64,000 nucleotides of DNA from Bremerella volcania. GTDB taxonomy: Bacteria; Planctomycetota; Planctomycetia; Pirellulales; Pirellulaceae. The stretch is taken from contig NZ_CP036289.1 in NCBI RefSeq assembly GCF_007748115.1, positions 1,736,001-1,800,000 on the forward strand, read 5' to 3'. The position numbers and the translations under genes were made by a program. Below, piece after piece: positions 60,790 through 64,000 of this stretch (position 1 is its first letter; every line of letters starts with the position of its first letter). The notes beneath the pieces were generated by a model, which saw nothing but the letters and a program-made list of their open reading frames with translations, searched no databases and was not told where the DNA came from.

Positions 60790-61101
60790 ATGGCTGATCC
60801 ACTACGTCTCTCGGAATTGACGAATTCGTGGGTTCATTCTCACGAGGAGGACACGCCAACCTGCAAGGTTTACCGACCTGCCAATTACCCGTTTCCTCCC
60901 TCGCGGGGAAGAAGCGGTTTTGAGCTTCGCCCGGACGGTACTTTACTTGAGGCGGCTCCTGGTCCGGTTGATCGGATCGAGAAGAAGAAAGGCGTTTGGA
61001 ATCTATCGGACCAGACGCTTCGATTGAACGAAGAGGGAGTCGGAGTCCGCGAGATTAAGATCGAATCGCTGGAGCCCGATCGTTTGGTCGTCGAGAAATA
61101 A
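60790..61101 (+). CDS. Small conserved hypothetical protein, partner of the metalloprotease
   Basis: 103 aa, soluble, beta-rich. SNSW/TNSWVHSHEEDTPTCKVY, then YRPANYPFPPSRGRSGFELR, then PDGTLLEAAPGPVDRIEKKK and GVWNLSDQTLRL; the pattern of a lipocalin-like barrel. Proteins of this layout occur widely in bacteria with unknown function. It lies 15 bp after the metalloprotease stop with its own GAGGTG, so the two are probably co-expressed; it could be an inhibitor or a substrate-binding accessory. Confidence 0.78.
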   Translation: MADPLRLSELTNSWVHSHEEDTPTCKVYRPANYPFPPSRGRSGFELRPDGTLLEAAPGPVDRIEKKKGVWNLSDQTLRLNEEGVGVREIKIESLEPDRLVVEK

Positions 61102-61112
61102 TCAGCGATCGT

Positions 61113-61652
61113 CTAGTCGATCGCTTGCGAGTACTCCCCTTGCCGGGCTGATACCAGCGAACGCCAGGCATGCTCGATCAGGTTGCTCAGCACGAAGCAT
61201 CCCATGCCGGTCAGCGCCGCGCCGCTAACCAGGCAAACTCCCATCACTGCGTAGTTGAACTGCTGCGGTGGCACCCACGTGCTGCCTACCGCACCAACAA
61301 TCGCGCCGGTGAGCGTCGCCTGGCTGACCAGTCGTATCTGCCAGTTTGAAAGCCCGGACCGTTCGGCCAGGTTGGGGGACTTCCATCTGCCGCGAGATGC
61401 AGGGGGCTGGCTGGGTGGCGGCTCTTGTGGGGCGCGACGTTGCTTTCGCTGATGCCCCAGGCGATGACTCAGATACGAAGCTCCCAGGTGCACCAGCACG
61501 ATGATCAAAAACAGAACGGTCATGTAGGCCGCAAAGGGACCGACCAGTCGAAGCACCGCAAAGACCACGCCGCACAAAGCCAGAAGCCAAGCCAGCGCCC
61601 AAAGCGAAAACTTGGGTGGCGATTCCAACGTGAAATCAGAGTTACGAGCCAT
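61113..61652 (-). CDS. Hypothetical membrane protein
   Basis: 179 aa with four hydrophobic segments (FSLWALAWLLALCGVVFAVL, AAYMTVLFLIIVLVHLGASY, TLTGAIVGAVGSTW and YAVMGVCLVSGAALTGMGC) and a Pro/Arg-rich loop of ~45 residues between the second and third. The ATG at 61652 follows GGGAAG; an ATG at 61697 is in frame. I do not recognise the family. It converges with the 60790 gene (11 bp gap). Confidence 0.7.
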   Translation of the reverse strand: MARNSDFTLESPPKFSLWALAWLLALCGVVFAVLRLVGPFAAYMTVLFLIIVLVHLGASYLSHRLGHQRKQRRAPQEPPPSQPPASRGRWKSPNLAERSGLSNWQIRLVSQATLTGAIVGAVGSTWVPPQQFNYAVMGVCLVSGAALTGMGCFVLSNLIEHAWRSLVSARQGEYSQAID

Positions 61653-61754
61653 ACACGACTTCCCATCCGCAGCGTCCAACGATTGCGTTTGGTTCATCGT
61701 ACCGAAGGGATCGTATCTGGCAAACGGAAAGCTGGCACAACCGAGTTTCGGGCG

Positions 61755-63119
61755 CTACTGGAGCGAGGTTCGCATTTGATCGAGTTCCGCCCGCATCGCC
61801 TTAAGCTGGTCGGCATGTTGAGGGTCATCGGCCAGGTTGGTGACCTCGTGCGGATCTTGTTGCAAGTCGAACAACTGTTCCAGCTTAGGCTCGCTGTTGG
61901 GATAGAAAACGTACTTCCATCGCTCTCCCCGCACCCCTTCGCTTTGCGGAATGGTGGCGTGCGGAAAGAGGTGTTCGTACAGGAACTCGGTTCGCCAGCC
62001 GCTGGCTTGATTGTCTTCGACCAGTCCCTGCAGGCTTTGTCCCTGCATCACCGCAGGGGGCTCGATGCCGGCCAGGTCGAGCAGAGTGGGTGCGACGTCG
62101 ATGTTCAGGACCATTTCTTCCCGGCGTTGCCCTCGCTTGTCTTTGGGGAGTCGCGGATCGAAGACGATCATGGGAATGCGAATCGATTCTTCGTACATCA
62201 GCCACTTGCCTGCCAGGCCGTGCTCGCCCAGGAAGAAACCATGGTCGGACGTGAACAGGATGACCGTGTTGTCGGCCAGCTTCTTCTCTTGAAGCTTGGC
62301 AACCATCGCCCCGACGAAGTCATCGACGCCGGTCAGCAATCGATAATAGTCCTTGATGTTCTTCTGGAGCATTTCGTCCCCATCGAAACGACGTCCCCAG
62401 CGAACGCGGGACTCGCCACCTTGCAGCTGCTTGGGAAGCTTCTGGTAGTGCTCGTCGTTGGCGGTTACGGCTGGCACGATGGTGTCGTCCGCGTAATAGT
62501 CGGTGTACTTGGGGGCATGCTGGAACTGCCAGCCTGGGCCATCCTGGCAGTGGGCCGCTTTGAAGCTGACTTGCAGGCAGAACGGTTTATCCGGCGAGCA
62601 CGTATCGAGGAATTCCAGCGTCTGGTCTTCCAGGTGCTTGGTCATGTGCGGACGGCCATCGACAAAGTACTTCCCTTGGCCGGGGAACCCTTTCCAATAG
62701 TCGTACTGGTCTGCTGGAAGCTGGTTGCCCACACCCCATTTGCCGATGAATGCCGTCTGGTAGCCATTGGCCCGAAGCAGGGCAGGGAAGGTTTGCTCGA
62801 ACGCTTCCGGGCTGAGGACGGCGCGGAAGTCGACGATCCCATGTCGGCGCGCGTACTGCCCGGTGATAAACGAGGCCCGGCTGGTCGCGCAGATGGCGGT
62901 CGTCGCGAAGGCGTTCTCGAAAACGACCCCTTCCTGGGCCAACTTGTCGATGTTAGGTGTCTTGATGACCGGATTGCCCATGCAGCCCAACGCGTCCCAC
63001 CGCTGGTCGTCGGTGAGCAGGAAGATCAAATTAGGCCGATCGGCCGCCGACGCGCCTTGCCAGGTGCTCAGGATGGAGAAAACGGCGACAAAGACGCCCA
63101 GGAGCAGTTGTTTTCGCAT
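61755..63119 (-). CDS. Secreted sulfatase with CATSR modification motif
   Basis: 454 aa. A signal peptide (LLLGVFVAVFSILSTWQGAS) leads to PNLIFLLTDDQRWDALGCMG (metal Asp pair), the modification site CATSR (Cys77; canonical form is C-x-P/A-x-R, here Thr at the third position), GKWGVGN, and FTSDHGFFLGEHGLAGKW (metal Asp-His). It fits the S1 family in size and order. Formylglycine formation at CATSR is plausible because planctomycete homologues show variant third positions, but it is not certain. It is the second sulfatase in the window. Confidence 0.9.
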   Translation of the reverse strand: MRKQLLLGVFVAVFSILSTWQGASAADRPNLIFLLTDDQRWDALGCMGNPVIKTPNIDKLAQEGVVFENAFATTAICATSRASFITGQYARRHGIVDFRAVLSPEAFEQTFPALLRANGYQTAFIGKWGVGNQLPADQYDYWKGFPGQGKYFVDGRPHMTKHLEDQTLEFLDTCSPDKPFCLQVSFKAAHCQDGPGWQFQHAPKYTDYYADDTIVPAVTANDEHYQKLPKQLQGGESRVRWGRRFDGDEMLQKNIKDYYRLLTGVDDFVGAMVAKLQEKKLADNTVILFTSDHGFFLGEHGLAGKWLMYEESIRIPMIVFDPRLPKDKRGQRREEMVLNIDVAPTLLDLAGIEPPAVMQGQSLQGLVEDNQASGWRTEFLYEHLFPHATIPQSEGVRGERWKYVFYPNSEPKLEQLFDLQQDPHEVTNLADDPQHADQLKAMRAELDQMRTSLQ

Positions 63120-63216
63120 GGTCAGGAGGCTCTGAGGGAGGAAGGGATGAGGCGGAGTGTGAACGTACTAAGTTACCAAACTTTCGTCCTGTCGGCACGA
63201 AAAAATTGAGCGACAG

Positions 63217-64000
63217 GGTGGTCGGTGCGATACTAACAGGCTTATTCCTTTTAGCATCGTCCCTCGGCCGATTCGTTTCAAGTTGACTTTCCAGCAAAGT
63301 TCCCAGGCAATACGCGAGCGTACGATCTATCGTCCGCTGGTCTTGCTTGCGCCGGCGATCACGCTGGGGGTAATCGGTGACGCGGCCTTCGATTTCTCGA
63401 TGGCCCTTTGGTTGATTTCGTTCGCTGGCCTGATGTTGCTGTGGGGTCTTCTGTGCTTCCGGCGAGCGGAAAACTATGCCAGTGTGACGCTGCTACTCGC
63501 CGTCGCGGCGTTTGGCGGCATGCTGCATCACGGTCACTGGAACCTTTATCGATCGACCGAGCTAAGCCGCGGCCTGTCGGCGGATAAGCAGCCGGTTGCG
63601 CTGCAGGGAGTGGTTGTCGATTATCCCCGCTTCTTACCTGCCAAGCCACCCACCTCCGCGTTTGAATTTGAACTGCCCAATCAATGGAAGGTCCCCTTTC
63701 GTATTCAGCAGATTCGTAGTGGAGCGACCTGGGTTGCCGCGTCAGGTGATACCGAGATCTATGTTTCGGGAGATCAACTCGACGTTCGCCCAGGGGAATC
63801 GATTCTGGTCTTTGCTCAAGCGACTTGCTCTGAAGGAGCATTGAACCCCGGTGAGTTCGACTTCGCCAACTGGGCTCGGGCGAACCGTCGACGGACATTT
63901 CTCCGAAGTGGTTATCCCGATTGCCTGCAAGCGACCGGTGCACCGACGAAGTGGTCGCCATGGGATCCGATTCGCGAGGCCCGACATTACGTCAGCGGCG
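63217..64000 (+). CDS. comEC: ComEC/Rec2-family DNA uptake protein, 5' part (runs off the window)
   Basis: The frame is open from a stop at 63133 to the end. The N-terminal ~90 residues are hydrophobic (PLVLLAPAITLGVIGDAAFD, FSMALWLISFAGLMLLWGLL, SVTLLLAVAAFGGML), followed by an OB-like domain (GVVVDYPRFL) and ALNPGEFDFANWARANRRRT, the usual DUF4131-to-ComEC junction with NPGEFD. It forms the inner-membrane channel for natural transformation. The start is uncertain: GTG at 63217 or TTG at 63283. The competence membrane domain itself lies beyond the window. Confidence 0.82.

Overview
The window looks like a chromosomal segment of a planctomycete, most likely of the Pirellulaceae (Blastopirellula/Bremerella-like). 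The reasons are the gene families: two DUF1559 proteins with prepilin-type N-termini, each paired with a small transthyretin-like lipoprotein; two secreted sulfatases; a DUF1080 protein; a signal-bearing Gfo/Idh/MocA oxidoreductase; a DUF3352-like surface protein; and frequent GTG/TTG starts. This placement is inference from content, not from a database match.

Layout. 1-5.4 kb is an accessory region: tRNA-Leu(CAA), a 25-bp perfect inverted repeat, a tyrosine recombinase, a 64-aa protein, csrA with a hairpin-rich leader, a complete IS3-family element, a 5'-truncated ISAs1-family transposase and the remnant of an SGNH hydrolase. 5.6-9.6 kb holds a DUF1559/lipoprotein pair, a Cys-rich lipoprotein and a possible 2H-fold protein. 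9.7-12.4 kb holds two ribonucleases of the barnase/RNase Sa superfamily: one without a signal peptide, and one membrane-anchored barnase followed by an overlapping barstar gene. 12.5-23.8 kb is mostly housekeeping: primary sigma factor, enoyl-CoA hydratase, a WD40-like/DUF4034-like protein, a tandem EEP-domain protein, flgM, a Fur-family regulator and purB. 23.8-27 kb is repeat-rich and carries an IS110-family element with a long 5' non-coding segment that may encode a bridge RNA. 27-37 kb holds an HD phosphohydrolase, a large exported protein, two paralogous membrane proteins, an esterase, and an AAA+ ATPase/VWA pair split by a repeat cluster. 37-47.8 kb holds a YjfB-like motility protein, HAD phosphatases, the second DUF1559/lipoprotein pair (reverse order), a secreted alpha/beta hydrolase, a nucleotidyltransferase/small-protein pair, ilvD and DUF1080. 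47.9-52.2 kb is a signalling block: receiver protein, CheA and a PAS histidine kinase. 52.3-64 kb holds xylA, a sulfatase, an SDR, an oxidoreductase, pyk, a pappalysin-like metalloprotease with a small partner, a second sulfatase and the start of comEC.

Repeats are the most pervasive signal. About ten copies of a REP-like palindrome (C-rich arm, short loop, G-rich arm, then a GGGTGAGGG tail) sit between or at the ends of genes and encode the last residues of at least two proteins, including the barstar. A second repeat family, with TAGCAGCCTGTTGATTT ends, supplies the stop codon of two genes. Fold-back elements occur at 26.8, 34.9 and 37.0 kb.

The most interesting loci are the barnase-barstar module and its signal-less RNase neighbour (9.7-12.4 kb), the IS110 element with its candidate bridge RNA (24.5-25.6 kb), the integrase-csrA region next to tRNA-Leu, and the repeats fused to stop codons.
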